Shown here one piece after another: positions 35,237 through 44,142 of a DNA stretch of 64,000 nt. Every line of letters begins with the position of its first letter. The first letter of the stretch is position 1. This DNA comes from Aequorivita vladivostokensis. GTDB lineage: Bacteria > Bacteroidota > Bacteroidia > Flavobacteriales > Flavobacteriaceae. Under the pieces are notes generated by a model, which was not told where the DNA came from, did no database searches, and worked only from the letters and a program-made list of their open reading frames with translations. The stretch is from NCBI RefSeq assembly GCF_000952855.1, contig NZ_JSVU01000004.1, positions 62,001-126,000 of the forward strand, given 5' to 3'. Position numbers and translations under genes: made by a program.

Positions 35237-35809
35237 ATGGAAGGAGGGAAATTGATTGTTTTTTCGGCCCCTTCCGGCAGTGGGAAAACCACTATCGTAC
35301 AACATTTGCTGAAACAGGAGGACCTCAACTTGGAATTTTCGGTTTCGTGTACAAGTCGCGAGCCCCGTGGCGATGAAAAGCACGGCGAGAACTATTATTT
35401 CATCTCGTTGAAGGAATTTAAGCAGCACATTAAAAATGGCGATTTTTTGGAGTGGGAAGAAGTGTACCGTGACAATTTTTACGGGACGCTGAAAAGTGAA
35501 GTGGAACGCATTTGGAGCCACGGAAAAAATGTGATTTTTGATATTGACGTTGCTGGCGGACTTCGGATTAAGAAGAAATATCCGGAAAAAACGCTGGCAG
35601 TTTTCGTAAAACCGCCCAGTATCGACGAGCTGAAAATTCGACTTAAAAAACGCAAAACCGAGAGCGATGAACGCATCAATATGCGTATTGCAAAGGCTTC
35701 GGTGGAATTGGCGACCGCGCCGCAATTCGACAAAATCATTAAAAACCACGATTTGGAAACGGCCTTCAAGGAAGCGCATGATTTGGTGGAAGATTTTATA
35801 AAATCATAA
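35237..35809 (+). CDS. gmk: Guanylate kinase
   Basis: Phosphorylates GMP to GDP with ATP. The 190-residue length is normal. The P-loop SAPSGSGKTTI lies near 10-20, the GMP-binding SCTSREPRGDEKHGENYYF near 38-56, and the LID region RKTESDERINMRIAKA near 137-152. It begins immediately after yicC. Two palindromic REP-like units follow before nadD. Confidence 0.95.
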   Translation: MEGGKLIVFSAPSGSGKTTIVQHLLKQEDLNLEFSVSCTSREPRGDEKHGENYYFISLKEFKQHIKNGDFLEWEEVYRDNFYGTLKSEVERIWSHGKNVIFDIDVAGGLRIKKKYPEKTLAVFVKPPSIDELKIRLKKRKTESDERINMRIAKASVELATAPQFDKIIKNHDLETAFKEAHDLVEDFIKS

Positions 35810-35823
35810 AAATAATCCCGTAC

Positions 35824-35897
35824 AGACGCGCGGCCGTGCGTCTCAGATGCGGGAACGTATCCCAAATATAAACGTGCAGACGCACGGCGGTGCGTCT
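35824..35897. repeat. Two REP-like palindromes between gmk and nadD
   Basis: Two near-identical 20-base hairpin units lie at 35824-35843 (AGACGCGCGGCCGTGCGTCT) and 35878-35897 (AGACGCACGGCGGTGCGTCT), 54 bases apart in direct orientation. Both are palindromic and GC-rich in AT-rich surroundings. The second ends 12 bases before the nadD ATG, so it would fold in the leader of nadD. Such units are known to be dispersed in Bacteroidota and other genomes. Confidence 0.7.
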
Positions 35898-35909
35898 CTA
35901 CAGATAAAA

Positions 35910-36503
35910 ATGGCAAAAAAAACAGGACTCTACTTCGGCACTTTCAACCCCATTCACGTGGGGCATTTGATCATTGCCAACCACATGGTGGAGTTCAGTG
36001 ATTTGGATGAGGTTTGGTTTGTGGTTACGCCACACAATCCACATAAAAAGAAAAAAACGCTTTTGGAAGACCATCATCGGTTAGCGATGGTGCGGATTGC
36101 CGTGGAGGAGTATCCGAAGCTACAGGCCAGCAATGTGGAGTTTGACCTGCCACAGCCCAATTATACAGTGAATACTTTGGTGCATTTGGAAGAAAAATAT
36201 CCCGAAAAAAATTTCAGTTTGATTATGGGCGAAGACAATCTGAAAAGTCTTCACAAGTGGAAAAATTATGAGGTAATTTTAGAACGCTATTCAATTTATG
36301 TTTATCCGAGAATTTCGGAAGGAAACACCCCCCTGCACCCCTCAAGGGGGGAAAAACTCCCGCAAATTAAAATAGTTGATGCGCCAATAATTGAGCTTTC
36401 TTCAACATTTATTCGCAAGGGCATAAAAGCTGGGAAAAATATTCGGCCTATGCTTCCGGCGGAAGTTTGGACGTATTTGGATGAGATGAATTTTTATAAA
36501 TAA
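35910..36503 (+). CDS. nadD: Nicotinate-nucleotide adenylyltransferase
   Basis: Converts nicotinate mononucleotide and ATP to NaAD in NAD biosynthesis. I chose the ATG at 35910 (MAKKTGLYFG, 197 residues), because an upstream in-frame ATG at 35847 would translate the REP-like hairpin. Motifs: GTFNPIHVGH (10-19) and the C-terminal ELSSTFIRKGI (162-172). Residues 139-149 (NTPLHPSRGEK) are encoded by a palindromic, GC-rich element and look inserted between the normal ISEG and PQIKIVDAP stretches; the frame is preserved. Confidence 0.92.
   Translation: MAKKTGLYFGTFNPIHVGHLIIANHMVEFSDLDEVWFVVTPHNPHKKKKTLLEDHHRLAMVRIAVEEYPKLQASNVEFDLPQPNYTVNTLVHLEEKYPEKNFSLIMGEDNLKSLHKWKNYEVILERYSIYVYPRISEGNTPLHPSRGEKLPQIKIVDAPIIELSSTFIRKGIKAGKNIRPMLPAEVWTYLDEMNFYK
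36328..36351. repeat. Palindromic element inserted in frame in nadD
   Basis: CCCCCC (36328-36333) and GGGGGG (36346-36351), with CCCCTCAAGGGG nested at 36338-36349, form a hairpin inside the coding sequence. The C/G runs are unlike the surrounding codons. The element resembles the 5262-5283 palindrome in the sufA-sufB gap. Confidence 0.6.
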
Positions 36504-36546
36504 TTCCGTTTTACTTTTAAAAATCCAGTTTTACGGAAATGAAAAA

Positions 36547-36577
36547 CCGCCCCACCAAACTAACACTTGTGGGGCGG
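36547..36577 (-). terminator. GC-rich hairpin downstream of nadD
   Basis: CCGCCCCAC (36547-36555) pairs with GTGGGGCGG (36569-36577). The T-tract is on the minus-strand side, although no minus-strand gene ends here, so it may be a terminator of an unseen short minus-strand RNA or simply a nadD stabilising hairpin. The rest of 36504-36754 shows no gene. Confidence 0.45.
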
Positions 36578-36754
36578 CCTCAACTAAATAACCAACCAAA
36601 ATCATTGAAACTACTTTCGAAATGATTTGAAGTTTCATCTCAATAATCAAAAGCCATAACGCCGACTACCTTGAAAACATTGTGCCGCCAATCTTAAGCT
36701 ACTGTTAAATGTTTTGGAACTATTTGTGTACTTTTGAAATAAGAAATTAAATCA

Positions 36755-37759
36755 ATGTCAGAAAAACTAAAATTTGCAGTCTTTGGCGGTGGAAGTTGGG
36801 CCACAGCCATCGTGAAAATGCTTTGTGAAAACCTTGAGGAGGTTTGTTGGTATATGCGGAGTAAGGAAGCTGTAGATTTCATAAAGAAGCATCGCCATAA
36901 CCCCAATTATTTAAGCTCTGTTGAATTCAATCTAAGTCAACTTAAGTTGAGCAATGATATTAATGAAACCGTGCGGTGTGCCGATTGCCTGATCTTTGTT
37001 ATTCCATCCGCCTTCCTTCATAAGGAATTGGAAAAGCTAACCGTTTCCTTGGAAGACAAAATTGTATTTTCAGCCATAAAAGGAATTGTTCCAGAAACCA
37101 GCCTTATTGTGGGCGATCATTTCAATACGCATTTTAAAGTTCCGTTCAATAATATTGGGGTCATCTCTGGACCCTGCCATGCCGAGGAAGTAGCATTGGA
37201 AAGATTGTCCTATTTAACCATTGCCAGTGCGGATGATGAAAAGGCTAAGCTGGTGGCCAATGTACTGGGTAGCGATTACATAAAATGCACTACCAGTGAC
37301 GATGTATTGGGGATAGAATATGCCGCAATGCTCAAAAATATTTACGCGGTGGCAGCTGGAATTGCACACGGGCTCGGGTATGGTGACAACTTTCAAAGTG
37401 TATTGATGAGCAATGCCATCCGCGAGATGAAAAAATACGTGAAAAAGGTTCACAAAATGAAGCGTGACATCAACGATTCTGCTTATTTAGGCGATTTATT
37501 GGTTACCGGATATTCTGTTTTTAGCCGAAACCGTTTATTCGGAACAATGATTGGGAAAGGCTATACCGTTAAAAGCGCACAATTGGAGATGAGTATGATT
37601 GCCGAAGGGTATTATGCTACCAAGAGCGCCTATAAACTGAACCAACAAAAAGGCAAGAAAAAAGCCAAGACCCCCATAATAAATGCAGTTTACGAAGTGC
37701 TCTACGAAAATAAAGACCCTAGAAAAACATTTAATAAACTAACTGAAAAGCTAGATTAA
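36755..37759 (+). CDS. gpsA: NAD(P)H-dependent glycerol-3-phosphate dehydrogenase
   Basis: Makes sn-glycerol 3-phosphate from dihydroxyacetone phosphate for phospholipid synthesis. The 334-residue length is normal. The Rossmann GGGSWATAIVKML is near 11-23, the substrate region VISGPCHAEEVALER near 133-147, and the catalytic lysine segment GIEYAAMLKNIYAVAAGIAHG near 186-206. A TACTTTTG box (36729-36736) precedes it, and a bidirectional hairpin follows. Confidence 0.95.
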   Translation: MSEKLKFAVFGGGSWATAIVKMLCENLEEVCWYMRSKEAVDFIKKHRHNPNYLSSVEFNLSQLKLSNDINETVRCADCLIFVIPSAFLHKELEKLTVSLEDKIVFSAIKGIVPETSLIVGDHFNTHFKVPFNNIGVISGPCHAEEVALERLSYLTIASADDEKAKLVANVLGSDYIKCTTSDDVLGIEYAAMLKNIYAVAAGIAHGLGYGDNFQSVLMSNAIREMKKYVKKVHKMKRDINDSAYLGDLLVTGYSVFSRNRLFGTMIGKGYTVKSAQLEMSMIAEGYYATKSAYKLNQQKGKKKAKTPIINAVYEVLYENKDPRKTFNKLTEKLD

Positions 37760-37765
37760 AAAAAG

Positions 37766-37790
37766 AGCTCCTCAAATTGAGGAGCTTTTC
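37766..37790. terminator. Bidirectional terminator
   Basis: AGCTCCTCAA (37766-37775) and TTGAGGAGCT (37777-37786) pair, with T/A tracts on both sides, between the convergent gpsA and prolyl oligopeptidase genes. The sequence continues TTTTCTTTT. Confidence 0.75.
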
Positions 37791-37792
37791 TT

Positions 37793-39955
37793 TTATTGCT
37801 TTATTTCCTTATTGATATTTTCAGGCAATTCTTCATAACCCATATTAAACAGGGTAAATCCAAATATATCCGCATACTGCTCGATAGTCTTGCTCACGGG
37901 TGTTCCCGCTCCGTGACCGGCATCGGTTTCAATTCTAATTAAAACGGGGTTACTGCCCGTTTGTTTAGACTGAAGTTCTGCAGCAAATTTAAAACTGTGC
38001 GCTGGCACTACCCTATCATCGTGATCGCCAGTAGTAATTAAAGTTGCGGGGTATTCCACACCTTCCTTTACATTATGCAATGGCGAATAGCCTTTTAAAT
38101 ATTCAAACATTTCTTTGCTGTCTTCCGCGGTTCCGTAGTCGTACGCCCAACCTGCACCTGCGGTGAAGGTGTGGTAACGAAGCATATCCAATACACCCAC
38201 TGCCGGAAGAGCCACTTTCATCAATTCGGGGCGTTGCGTCATGATAGCGCCCACAAGCAAGCCTCCATTTGAGCCGCCACGAACCGCGAGATAATCACTG
38301 GAAGTATAATTGTTTTCTATTAAATATTCAGCGGCAGCTATAAAATCGTCAAACACGTTTTGCTTTTTCATCTTAGTGCCGGCATCGTGCCATTTTTTTC
38401 CATATTCCCCGCCTCCGCGAAGGTTGGGTACGGCATAAATACCGCCCTGCTCCATCCAAACCGCGTTTGCTATGCTGAAACTTGGCGTCAAACTTATGTT
38501 GAAACCACCGTAGCCATATAGAATAGTTGGATTTTTGCCGTCCATTTTCAATCCTTTTTTGTGAGTAATGATCATCGGGATTTTGGTACCATCTTTTGAA
38601 TTATAAAAAACTTGGTGGCTTTCAAAATTTTCAGGGTTGAAGTCAATTTCAGGTTTTATGAACAACTCAGAATTTCCGCTTGCAATATCATATTTATAGA
38701 TGCTGCCGGGAGTAACATAATTTGTGAAGGAATAGTACAGTTCCTTTTCTTCCTTCTTTGTATCAAAACCACCTGCCGAACCAACGCCAGGAAGTTTTAC
38801 CTCTCGGATCAATTTTCCATCATAGTCATATTGTAATACCTTTGAAACGGCATCTACCATGTAATTTGCAAAGATGTTTCCACCTCCGGTACTAGGCGAA
38901 AGTACATTTTCTGTTTCAGGAATAAAATCTACCCAATTATCTGGAGTAGGATTATTGGCATCTACGGTAACTATCTTCCTATTTGGTGCATTTCTATTGG
39001 TAACTATATATAATTTTGAACCTACGTTTTCCAAAATAGAGGTATCAGAGTCGGTATCATCCAAAATAGTTACGAACGCAGCGCCGGGCTTTGTTAGATC
39101 CTTTATAAATAGTTTATTCCCCGAAGTTGAAGTACTTGCTCTAATTATAAGATAATTGTTGTCCTCGGTAACACTCGCATTTATGTACCGGTGCTTTTCC
39201 TCTGGGGTGGCACCAAAAATTACCTTATCCTCGCTTTGAGGTGTTCCCATTTTGTGATAATACACTTTATGCTGATCTGTTTTTGCGGAAAGCTCACTAC
39301 CTTTTGGCTTGTCATAACTGGAATAGTAGAATCCATCCTCACCCTTCCACGAAAGGCCACTGAACTTGATATCCTTTAGCGTATCGCCTACCAATTCCTT
39401 GGTTTCGGTATTCATTACAAGTACCTTTCGCCAATCGCTTCCACCTTCGGAAATGCTATAGGCCAGTTTGCTACCGTCTTTGGAAAAACTTGTTTCGCCC
39501 AATGAAATGGTGCCATCTTCCTTAAAAGTATTGGGATCTAAGAATACTTCGGCAGTACTTGGGTCTTCCCCAGTTTTGTAGCGATATAGCACATATTGGT
39601 TCTGAAGACCGTCATTTTTGTAGAAATAAGTATAGTCGCCTTCTTTAAACGGGGGCCCCACTTTTTCATAGTTCCATAAATCGGAAAGCCGTTCCTTTAA
39701 TTCTTCCCGAAACGGAATTTTATTCAAATAATCAAAAGTCACCTCGTTTTCGGCCTTTACCCATTCAGCGGTCTCGGCACTTCGGTCGTCTTCCAACCAA
39801 CGATAGGGATCCTTTACTTCTTCACCGAAGTAGGTATCAACGGTATCAACTTTTTTTGTTTGAGGATAGGTCACGGAAATAACTTCTTTTTTTGGTTCTT
39901 CCTTACAGCCCACAAAGGCAAGTACAAGGATTGCTGGAACAATTGTAAATTTCAT
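37793..39955 (-). CDS. Prolyl oligopeptidase family serine peptidase (lipoprotein)
   Basis: A 720-residue S9A peptidase. An N-terminal lipobox ends at Cys17 (LAFVGC), so it is anchored outside the cytoplasm. The N-terminal propeller (residues 70-450) is followed by the alpha/beta hydrolase domain. The nucleophile is Ser562 in [11 protein letters not shown], the acid near 647 in GDHDDRV, and the His near 681 in DAGHGAG. It should cleave short peptides after proline in the periplasm. It is convergent with gpsA and has its own transcript. Confidence 0.93.
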   Translation of the reverse strand: MKFTIVPAILVLAFVGCKEEPKKEVISVTYPQTKKVDTVDTYFGEEVKDPYRWLEDDRSAETAEWVKAENEVTFDYLNKIPFREELKERLSDLWNYEKVGPPFKEGDYTYFYKNDGLQNQYVLYRYKTGEDPSTAEVFLDPNTFKEDGTISLGETSFSKDGSKLAYSISEGGSDWRKVLVMNTETKELVGDTLKDIKFSGLSWKGEDGFYYSSYDKPKGSELSAKTDQHKVYYHKMGTPQSEDKVIFGATPEEKHRYINASVTEDNNYLIIRASTSTSGNKLFIKDLTKPGAAFVTILDDTDSDTSILENVGSKLYIVTNRNAPNRKIVTVDANNPTPDNWVDFIPETENVLSPSTGGGNIFANYMVDAVSKVLQYDYDGKLIREVKLPGVGSAGGFDTKKEEKELYYSFTNYVTPGSIYKYDIASGNSELFIKPEIDFNPENFESHQVFYNSKDGTKIPMIITHKKGLKMDGKNPTILYGYGGFNISLTPSFSIANAVWMEQGGIYAVPNLRGGGEYGKKWHDAGTKMKKQNVFDDFIAAAEYLIENNYTSSDYLAVRGGSNGGLLVGAIMTQRPELMKVALPAVGVLDMLRYHTFTAGAGWAYDYGTAEDSKEMFEYLKGYSPLHNVKEGVEYPATLITTGDHDDRVVPAHSFKFAAELQSKQTGSNPVLIRIETDAGHGAGTPVSKTIEQYADIFGFTLFNMGYEELPENINKEIKQ

Positions 39956-40020
39956 ATTATTGATTTTTTCGAAATGTAAATGTAATGTTTTTACTTAAAA
40001 GGAAATATTGCAATATGTAA

Positions 40021-40043
40021 AAGGCTTCCGCAAAGAAGCCCTT
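40021..40043 (-). terminator. Terminator after the DoxX-like gene
   Basis: GGCTTC (40023-40028) and GAAGCC (40035-40040) flank a 6-base loop; the minus-strand side ends in TTTTA. It lies 22 bases downstream of the DoxX-like stop codon. Confidence 0.5.
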
Positions 40044-40064
40044 AAATACTGCGTACAGTTGAAT

Positions 40065-40445
40065 TTAATGAAATAAGGGTTTATAAACTTTCCAATGCTT
40101 ATAAATCAAAATAACATTCAATATAGTTATTACCAAGGCCACAAGAAGACCTGGTGTATCCAAAAATAAATGAAATAATAAGATATTAACCGTAATGGGG
40201 GCCAACAAAAGCAATGCAAACGAAACCCACTTGTTAATAAGCAAAAGCAAACCGATAAAGATTTCCAAAATTCCAATGACTTTTAGAATGTAGCCTGTGC
40301 TGCTAAGCGAATCGATAAAAATTGCCGCATCTCCCGTATAAATATGTGTAGGCATAATGTGAAGATTAATCAATTTGCTTAGTCCAAAAAAAAGTAATCC
40401 CAAGCCTAAAATGATTCTCAGGATTTTAGTAAATGTTGAATTCAT
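40065..40445 (-). CDS. DoxX-like membrane protein
   Basis: A 126-residue protein with four hydrophobic helices (near 8-26, 48-66, 70-90 and 95-112). Landmarks: ILGLGLLFFGLSKLINLHIMP and GILEIFIGLLLLI, as in small DoxX-type proteins of Bacteroidota. Function unknown; relatives are linked to redox or thiosulfate oxidation, but nothing in this context supports that. It stands between the oligopeptidase and asd genes. Confidence 0.75.
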   Translation of the reverse strand: MNSTFTKILRIILGLGLLFFGLSKLINLHIMPTHIYTGDAAIFIDSLSSTGYILKVIGILEIFIGLLLLINKWVSFALLLLAPITVNILLFHLFLDTPGLLVALVITILNVILIYKHWKVYKPLFH

Positions 40446-40564
40446 AGGCTTTACGTTTAAGGGTTAATCCTTTAAAGGTACTGAAAAATAAAAAACGCAC
40501 CTTTAAATAAAGTTCGTTTTTTTAACAAATTTTTAAAAAAATTCTTAGTTTTTCTCTTAAATGC

Positions 40565-41554
40565 TTAAACGAGCTTATTGTTTACCAAGTATTCTGCAAT
40601 TTGAACGGCATTGGTAGCAGCGCCTTTCCGAAGGTTATCGCTCACAATCCACATATTCAACGTATTGGGTTGTGACTCGTCCCGACGAATTCTTCCCACA
40701 AACACTTCGTCTTTGTCGTGCGCGTACATAGGCATCGGGTAAGTGTTGGTATCTGGATTGTCCTGAACGGTTATGCCCGGAGTTTCGTGCAATATTTTTC
40801 GAACATCGCCCAATTCAAAATCGTTTTCAAACTGCACGTTTACCGCTTCGCTGTGGCCACCGGCCGTAGGAATTCTCACCGCCGTGGCAGTAACTGAAAA
40901 TGTACGGTCATCCAATATTTTTTGGGGTTCGCGGGCCAGTTTCATTTCTTCCTTTGTGTAACCATTTGCTTCAAAAACATCACAATGCGGAAGCGCGTTT
41001 TTATGGATTGGGTACGGATAGGCCATTTCACCTTTTACTCCCGCCATTTCATTCTCCATTTGCTGTACAGCCTTTAGGCCCGTTCCCGAAACAGATTGAT
41101 AGGTAGAAACCACCACCCTTTTCATTTTATACTTTTTATGAAGTGGCGCCAAAGCCATCACCAGCTGTATGGTGGAGCAATTGGGGTTCGCGATTATTTT
41201 ATCTTCTTTTGTAAGTAAGTGGGCATTGATCTCCGGAACGATAAGCTTTTTATCGGCTTCCATGCGCCACGCTGAAGAGTTATCTATTACGGTAGTGCCA
41301 ACCTCAGCAAATTTGGGTGCCCATTCCAAGGAAGTGTTTCCGCCAGCCGAAAATAGGGCGATATTGGGTCTTGCCGCAACAGCCTCCTCTAAACCGATTA
41401 CTTTATGGTTTTTTCTTTTAAAGGAAATTTCCTTTCCTACAGATTTTTCCGAAGCTACCAAAAGCAGTTCATCAATGGGGAAATTGCGTTCGTCCAACAC
41501 TTTCATCATTACTTCGCCAACCATCCCGGTGGCACCTACCAAAGCTAATTTCAT
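40565..41554 (-). CDS. asd: Aspartate-semialdehyde dehydrogenase
   Basis: Reduces aspartyl phosphate to aspartate semialdehyde, the branch point to lysine/diaminopimelate, methionine and threonine. It has 329 residues. The Rossmann GATGMVGEVMMKVL lies near 8-21 and the catalytic Cys126 in NPNCSTIQLV; VSTYQSVSGTGLKAVQQ and RIPTAGGHSEAV also fit. It is the last gene of a minus-strand group tdk-alr-mscL-asd, though hairpins between the genes may divide it. Confidence 0.95.
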   Translation of the reverse strand: MKLALVGATGMVGEVMMKVLDERNFPIDELLLVASEKSVGKEISFKRKNHKVIGLEEAVAARPNIALFSAGGNTSLEWAPKFAEVGTTVIDNSSAWRMEADKKLIVPEINAHLLTKEDKIIANPNCSTIQLVMALAPLHKKYKMKRVVVSTYQSVSGTGLKAVQQMENEMAGVKGEMAYPYPIHKNALPHCDVFEANGYTKEEMKLAREPQKILDDRTFSVTATAVRIPTAGGHSEAVNVQFENDFELGDVRKILHETPGITVQDNPDTNTYPMPMYAHDKDEVFVGRIRRDESQPNTLNMWIVSDNLRKGAATNAVQIAEYLVNNKLV

Positions 41555-41619
41555 TGTTTTATAATTTTAGGCAAAAGTAATTTATAGTAAGCTATTATTT
41601 CTGAATAAAAAGCAAAAAA

Positions 41620-41645
41620 AACCCTCTCCATTTTGAAGAGGGGTT
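41620..41645 (-). terminator. Terminator after mscL
   Basis: AACCCTCT (41620-41627) and AGAGGGGTT (41637-41645) form a stem with one bulge; the minus-strand side ends in TTTTTTT. It also resembles the GC-rich palindromes at 5262 and 36328. Confidence 0.55.
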
Positions 41646-41679
41646 AGGTTAGAATATGTAATGCAGCGGTGGCTGTAAA

Positions 41680-42090
41680 TTATTTTTTTCTGAGTTCGTC
41701 GCGAATCTGCATCAGTAAATCCTTTTCAGAGGGCCCTGGATCTGGCGCAGGAGCTTCTTCTTTTTTCTTGCGTACTTTTCCGTAGGCTTTCACTATCAAG
41801 AACAATACAAAACCAACGATAATTAAATTGATGATAGAGTTTATCCATTTTCCGTACATAATGGCATTCTCCGGCTTGGTAATCTCTCCATCGGGAGCAA
41901 CCACGGCCTCTGAAAGCACTACTTTTAAATCGGCGAAGTCAACACCTCCGGTAAAATTACCTACTATGGGCATCATCACATCATTGGTGAAACTTGATAC
42001 AACAGTGCCTACTGCAGCGGCAAGTAGAACAGCTACGGCAAGGTCTACCACATTGCCGGTCATAATAAAATCCCTAAATTCTTTTAGCAT
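41680..42090 (-). CDS. mscL: Large-conductance mechanosensitive channel
   Basis: A 136-residue channel protein that opens under membrane tension and protects from osmotic downshock. The first helix begins at FIMTGNVVDLAVAVLLAAAVG (near 8-28), followed by TNDVMMPIVG; the second helix is NSIINLIIVGFVLFLIVKAY near 84-103, and the C-terminal helix is Lys/Glu rich. The start codon and length are normal. It lies between asd and alr. Confidence 0.95.
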   Translation of the reverse strand: MLKEFRDFIMTGNVVDLAVAVLLAAAVGTVVSSFTNDVMMPIVGNFTGGVDFADLKVVLSEAVVAPDGEITKPENAIMYGKWINSIINLIIVGFVLFLIVKAYGKVRKKKEEAPAPDPGPSEKDLLMQIRDELRKK

Positions 42091-42168
42091 GTTGATTGGT
42101 TTTAGAAGTTAATAGCCACTAATTTACTTAAAAAGAATTCATTTTCTCAAATAATTTCCCAAAAGGGA

Positions 42169-43278
42169 TTAATTCCTACAAACAACCCGTTTCACTCTTT
42201 GTGAAACTGCGGTAATCAATTCATAGGAAATAGAATTTATCGCGGCCGATAATTCCTCAGCAGTGGAAGAAGGTCCAAATACAATGGCCTCATCACCTTC
42301 CTGACATTCAATACCGGTAACATCAACCATAATCATATCCATGCAAACATTGCCGAGAATATGGGCTTTTTTCTCATGTATAGTTACCCATCCCTTGCCT
42401 TTTCCGTAGGAACGCGGAATTCCGTCCGCATGCCCAATGGGAAGCGTTGCCGAACGCGTAGTTTTCCCTGCAACAAAGCCACGGTTGTAGCCTACGCTTT
42501 CATCCTTCTGCACGGTATGTATTTGCGAAATAACCGTTTTCAGCGTGCCTACGGGTTTTAAATGTTTGTTTTCCGCCGGGTCATTGCCATAGCCATAAAG
42601 ACCTATTCCCGTGCGTACCATATCAAAATGGGCTTGGGGATAGTTGATGATGCCCGAAGTGTTTGCGCAATGCAACAAAGGTTTATATCCCAATTTTGCG
42701 ATAATTTCTTCTGAAATTTTTCTGAAATCGTCAATCTGCCCCGTTGTAAATTCCTTCAGCTTTAAATCTTCACTTGCAGCAAGATGCGAAAAGACCGATT
42801 TCACCTTCACACTTTGAGATTTTGAAAGTGTTTCCACGATAAAATCCAAATCCTTTTCCACGAAACCCAAGCGGTTCAAGCCCGTATTGAATTTTAAGTG
42901 AATTGGATACTCCTTCTGCTTTTTTCCTTCCGCGAAAGCGATAAATTCCTCCAGCATTTTTCTGGAATAGATACTGGGTTCCAAACAGCGGTCCACAATG
43001 ATTTCAAAATTTACCGGAAGCGGGTGCAACACCAAAATGGGGGTTTCAATGGAAGCATTCCGTAGCGTTTCGCCCTCATTGGCATAGGCCACGGCAAAAT
43101 AATCAGCGCCCAAAGCGGCAAGTTCCTTGGCAATTACAACGGAGTCACTTCCGTAGCCAAACGCCTTTACAACTGCCAAAACTTTGGTTTCGGGCTTTAA
43201 TTTTGAAGTAAGATATTTATAGTTATTGTCGAGCGCATTGAGGTCAATCTCCAACAAGGTTTCGGTGGCTTTGGGCAT
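42169..43278 (-). CDS. alr: Alanine racemase
   Basis: Interconverts L- and D-alanine for peptidoglycan. I chose the ATG at 43278 (MPKATETLLE, 369 residues), as an earlier start would extend into the tdk coding sequence. PLP-lysine is Lys38 in AVVKAFGYGSD, and the C-terminal Tyr region is VGYNRGFVAGK near 271. The gene starts two bases from the tdk stop codon, as expected for cotranslation. Confidence 0.93.
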   Translation of the reverse strand: MPKATETLLEIDLNALDNNYKYLTSKLKPETKVLAVVKAFGYGSDSVVIAKELAALGADYFAVAYANEGETLRNASIETPILVLHPLPVNFEIIVDRCLEPSIYSRKMLEEFIAFAEGKKQKEYPIHLKFNTGLNRLGFVEKDLDFIVETLSKSQSVKVKSVFSHLAASEDLKLKEFTTGQIDDFRKISEEIIAKLGYKPLLHCANTSGIINYPQAHFDMVRTGIGLYGYGNDPAENKHLKPVGTLKTVISQIHTVQKDESVGYNRGFVAGKTTRSATLPIGHADGIPRSYGKGKGWVTIHEKKAHILGNVCMDMIMVDVTGIECQEGDEAIVFGPSSTAEELSAAINSISYELITAVSQRVKRVVCRN

Positions 43279-43279
43279 A

Positions 43280-43957
43280 TTAGGCTTGTTTACCGGTTTC
43301 TTCGGCCTGTCCGTCGTGGCGGGAAGCTTTGTTATCAATAATTTGCTGGGCATCCTTCACTTCCAGTTTTACCACTTTGTCGCGCAGTTGTGCCTTATAA
43401 AATGCGGCGCGGCTCAAAGGTTCATATTCCTCTGTTTCACCGAGCAGGACTAGGGCCTCGCTCTTTGCCTTTCGGTAGCTGTAATGGGCAAGATTTCCCG
43501 TTCGGGTACAGATGGCGTGTACTTTGGTAACATATTCGGCCGTTGCCATTAAGGCGGGCATGGGACCAAAGGGATTGCCTTTATAATCCATATCCAAGCC
43601 TGCGACTATCACGCGCACGCCGCGATTGGCGAGGTCGTTACAAACTTTTACGATTTCGTCATCAAAAAACTGGGCCTCGTCAATGCCCACCACATCGCAG
43701 TTATCTGCCAAGATTGGAATGTTTGCGGCAGCGGGAACGGGCGTGGAGCGAATTTGGTTACTGTCGTGGCTGGTCACCGCATCCTCGGCATAGCGCGTGT
43801 CTATGGAAGGGGTAAAAATCTCTACCTTTTGGCGGGCAAACTGGGCGCGTTTCAGCCTTCGGATAAGCTCTTCGGTCTTTCCTGAAAACATGGAACCGCA
43901 GATTACCTCAATCCAGCCAAATTGTTCTTTCTGATTTACGGTATTTTCAAGAAACAT
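43280..43957 (-). CDS. tdk: Thymidine kinase
   Basis: Phosphorylates thymidine in nucleoside salvage. It has 225 residues with P-loop [11 protein letters not shown] (near 21-31) and [15 protein letters not shown] (near 88-102). The zinc-binding CxxC of E. coli Tdk is missing; here the loop reads [15 protein letters not shown], as in several Bacteroidota. Its role should be unaffected. It is the first gene of the tdk-alr-mscL-asd group. Confidence 0.93.
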   Translation of the reverse strand: MFLENTVNQKEQFGWIEVICGSMFSGKTEELIRRLKRAQFARQKVEIFTPSIDTRYAEDAVTSHDSNQIRSTPVPAAANIPILADNCDVVGIDEAQFFDDEIVKVCNDLANRGVRVIVAGLDMDYKGNPFGPMPALMATAEYVTKVHAICTRTGNLAHYSYRKAKSEALVLLGETEEYEPLSRAAFYKAQLRDKVVKLEVKDAQQIIDNKASRHDGQAEETGKQA

Positions 43958-44142
43958 AGTTTAATTTTACGCGAAACATTGGGTACTAATTAAATTTCCA
44001 AACGATTTGTCCAACTTGAAGATTGTTTGAAATCTCCATAAAATGGTAGATTTGAACAAGAAAACAAAAATAGTTGACGTTTACATAAAGGATGCGTAAA
44101 TTTATAAAAACAAAATAGAAATTCCGGTTAATTTAAAAAGAT

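Noticed and set aside
35231-35779. 182-codon minus-strand frame opposite gmk
   Set aside because: It mirrors gmk; the residue pattern is typical of an antisense shadow, and gmk is certain.
36531-36638. Possible 35-residue minus-strand ORF downstream of nadD
   Set aside because: It contains the GC-rich hairpin at 36547-36577 and its residue pattern (a run of hydrophobic, Trp-rich codons over the hairpin) looks like translated non-coding DNA.
42169-43353. Longer alanine racemase start at 43353
   Set aside because: It would run through the 3' end of tdk; the ATG at 43278 lies next to the tdk stop and gives the standard N-terminus.
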